DNA of 5,648 nucleotides from Accumulibacter sp. GTDB lineage: Bacteria; Pseudomonadota; Gammaproteobacteria; Burkholderiales; Rhodocyclaceae. The translations under genes were made by a program, and so were the position numbers. A model generated the notes under the pieces. It was not told the origin of the DNA, did no database searches, and saw only the letters and a list, made by a program, of their open reading frames with translations. Where the stretch lies: NCBI GenBank assembly GCA_031284185.1, contig JAITAJ010000087.1, positions 1 through 5,648 on the forward strand, in the 5' to 3' direction. Shown one piece after another: positions 4,237-5,648 of this stretch (positions within the stretch are counted from its first letter, which is position 1; each line of letters starts with the position of its first letter).

Positions 4237-5648
4237 ATGTCCAGAAAAATGAACGACCGCCGTGGCCGATCGCCATTGCTCGCCCTGCTCGGGCTGCTGT
4301 TCGGCGCCTGCGCGGTCATCGAGCCTTCTTCCTTGCCGCGGATGGCCTTGCCGGAGCAATGGAGCGAACCGCTGCCAGACGCGCCGGCGGCCGCCGGCGG
4401 CGTCGATTCCGAATGGTGGAAGGGTTTTGCCTCTGTCGAACTCGATCGCTTGGTCGAACTCGCGCTCGAGGACAACCCTGACCTGTCGATTTCCGCCGAG
4501 CGCATCCGCCAGGCGGAAATCGCCCTGCAACTGACCGGCGCCGCCCGTCTGCCGGGCGTGAACGCCAGCGCCGGCGCGTCGAGCAGCCGGAGTGCCGCGG
4601 ACGGCGAGCCGGTTACCCGCCGGGAGTCCAGCAGCTTGGGCGTGTCGATGAGCTATGAAATCGATCTCTGGGGGCGGATCGCGGCCACCGTCGCGGCGGG
4701 CGAGGCGACCCTGAAGGCGACGCGCTTCGATCATGCCGCCGTCCGCCTGTCGCTGATCGCCAACGTGACCGGCGTTTATTTCGAATCGCTGGCGGCGGGC
4801 GAACGCTTGCGCATCGCCAGGGAAAACCTCGCGTCGGCGCGGCGCATCCTGGACATCGTCGACGCGCGGCATCGCCACGGCATCGCCACCAGCCTCGACG
4901 TGTCGCAGCAGCGCACCACTGTCCTGTCGCAACAGGCCGCCCTGATTCCGTTGGAGGTCCAGGCGCGTCAGTTGCGTTCCGCGCTGGCGTTGCTGCTCGG
5001 ACGGATGCCGCAGGGCGTGGCGTTCGCCGAAGAAACGCTCGATGGTCTGCGGATTCCGGTGGTCGTTCCCGACGTGCCGGCGTCCCTGCTCGTGCGCCGT
5101 CCCGACGTCGCCGCCGCCGAGGCAGCGCTGGAGGCCCGCGACGCCAACGTCGCCGCGGCCCGCGCCGCGCTCCTGCCGGGCGTCTCGCTGTCGGCGTCCG
5201 GCAGCCTGGGCAGCGAGGTCCTGCTGGATCTGTCCAATCCGACCCGCAGCCTTTCCGTGGCCCTGTCGCTGGCCCAGACCCTTTTCGACGGTGGGCGTCT
5301 GAGCTTGCAGGTGGAAAACGCGCGTTCGCAGCGGGCCGCGCAGATCATCGATTACGCGCGGGTGGTGCGCGCGGCCTTGAAGGAAGTCGACGACGCTCTC
5401 GGCAATGTCGAGAAATCGGCGCGTCAGGAAGCCGCCCAGCAAGCCGCACTCGAACAGGCGTCGCGCTCGCTGCGTCTGGCGGAACTGCGCTACCGGGAAG
5501 GTGCCGGTGAGCTGATCTCCGTGCTGGAAGCCCAACGCGCCGTCTATTCCGCCCGCGACCAACTGGTCACGCTGCGCCTGTCGCGCCTGCAAGCGGCGAT
5601 CGACCTCTGCAAGGCGCTGGGCGGGGCGTTTCAGAGGACAGAGTTTCA
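4237..5648 (+). CDS. NodT/OprM-type outer-membrane factor lipoprotein (3' end beyond window)
   Basis: 470 codons are visible with no stop before the window edge. This is the channel that completes the MacAB pump: in this family a trimer forms a beta-barrel in the outer membrane and a long alpha-helical tunnel in the periplasm. A basic N-terminus, a hydrophobic stretch (13-24) and Cys25 in LLFGAC give a type II lipoprotein signal; Phe at -3 is unusual, but Ala at -1 and no Asp at +2 fit an outer-membrane lipoprotein. Family hallmarks follow in order: EWWKGF near 59-64, then LDRLVELALEDNPDL; YEIDLWGRI (140-148); LLVRRPDVAAAE (284-295); LLPGVSLSAS (312-321); LFDGGRL (349-355); YREGAGELISVLEAQR (419-434). 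Two repeated halves are therefore present. A normal end would be near 'LCKALGGGW'; here ALGGAF is followed by QRTEF..., encoded by an intergenic-type repeat. It probably shares the macAB transcript. OpmQ-like partners in Pseudomonas have the same gene order, but the symbol is not assigned. Confidence 0.93.
   Translation, partial: MSRKMNDRRGRSPLLALLGLLFGACAVIEPSSLPRMALPEQWSEPLPDAPAAAGGVDSEWWKGFASVELDRLVELALEDNPDLSISAERIRQAEIALQLTGAARLPGVNASAGASSSRSAADGEPVTRRESSSLGVSMSYEIDLWGRIAATVAAGEATLKATRFDHAAVRLSLIANVTGVYFESLAAGERLRIARENLASARRILDIVDARHRHGIATSLDVSQQRTTVLSQQAALIPLEVQARQLRSALALLLGRMPQGVAFAEETLDGLRIPVVVPDVPASLLVRRPDVAAAEAALEARDANVAAARAALLPGVSLSASGSLGSEVLLDLSNPTRSLSVALSLAQTLFDGGRLSLQVENARSQRAAQIIDYARVVRAALKEVDDALGNVEKSARQEAAQQAALEQASRSLRLAELRYREGAGELISVLEAQRAVYSARDQLVTLRLSRLQAAIDLCKALGGAFQRTEF
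5630..5648 (+). repeat. Sixth copy of the AGARGACAG repeat, read as coding sequence at the end of the outer-membrane factor gene
   Basis: TTCAGAGGACAGAG (5630-5643) is identical to the first 14 bases of the unit directly after macB (4129-4142). The next bases then differ by a one-base shift (GTTTCA against GGTTTG). The core is 5633-5641. The copy is cut by the window edge. It starts within the codon for the last family-like residue of the protein, so it has replaced or pushed away the expected stop codon. Confidence 0.7.

Noticed and set aside
4189..5592. Long minus-strand open frame (467 codons) opposite the outer-membrane factor gene
   Set aside because: Its product is rich in Arg, Gln, Gly and His with no recognisable motif, as expected for the antisense of GC-rich coding DNA; the plus strand carries a full set of family motifs.

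Overview
The window is high-GC DNA. GC-rich codon use dominates the right-hand 4.8 kb, and the left 0.75 kb is visibly less GC-rich and more patchy. Gene content, the REP-like 'CCGGGCTACG' sequence and the protein families point to a Gram-negative proteobacterium, most likely a beta- or gammaproteobacterium. The genus cannot be named from this window.

Left part (1-815). The first 94 bases are the tail of a gene whose last 30 residues resemble the C-terminus of AAA-ATPase-like/PD-(D/E)XK nuclease proteins (DUF1703 type). Next comes a mosaic intergenic region. It holds REP-like sequence at about 98-142, a small minus-strand reading frame (122-406) with a weak resemblance to a short-chain dehydrogenase fragment, two imperfect palindromes (334-376 and 397-418), and 150 bases with no recognised gene. 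A second minus-strand frame (565-738) would encode a 57-residue Arg/Pro-rich protein with one C-terminal membrane helix. It diverges from the efflux operon across a 77-base gap.

Right part (816-5648). This is a complete tripartite ABC efflux operon in the order adaptor, ABC transporter, outer-membrane factor. MacA-like adaptor (816-2162) and MacB-like ATPase-permease (2164-4128) are separated by one base. A NodT/OprM-type outer-membrane lipoprotein (4237 to the window edge) follows after 108 bases. MacB hydrolyses ATP in the cytoplasm and works its periplasmic domain like a bellows. MacA couples it to the outer-membrane channel, and substrate leaves from the periplasm to the outside. The layout resembles MacAB with its own dedicated outer-membrane partner, as in Pseudomonas PvdRT-OpmQ, rather than E. 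coli MacAB, which borrows TolC. The substrate cannot be read from the sequence.

The most unusual feature is a family of short purine-rich repeats with core AGARGACAG. Five copies fill the macB to outer-membrane-factor gap. A sixth sits at the 3' end of the outer-membrane-factor gene, where the reading frame passes into the repeat with no stop before the window ends. I did not find a clearly novel multi-gene system; the core of the window is a recognisable efflux operon with unusual repeats at its gene borders.
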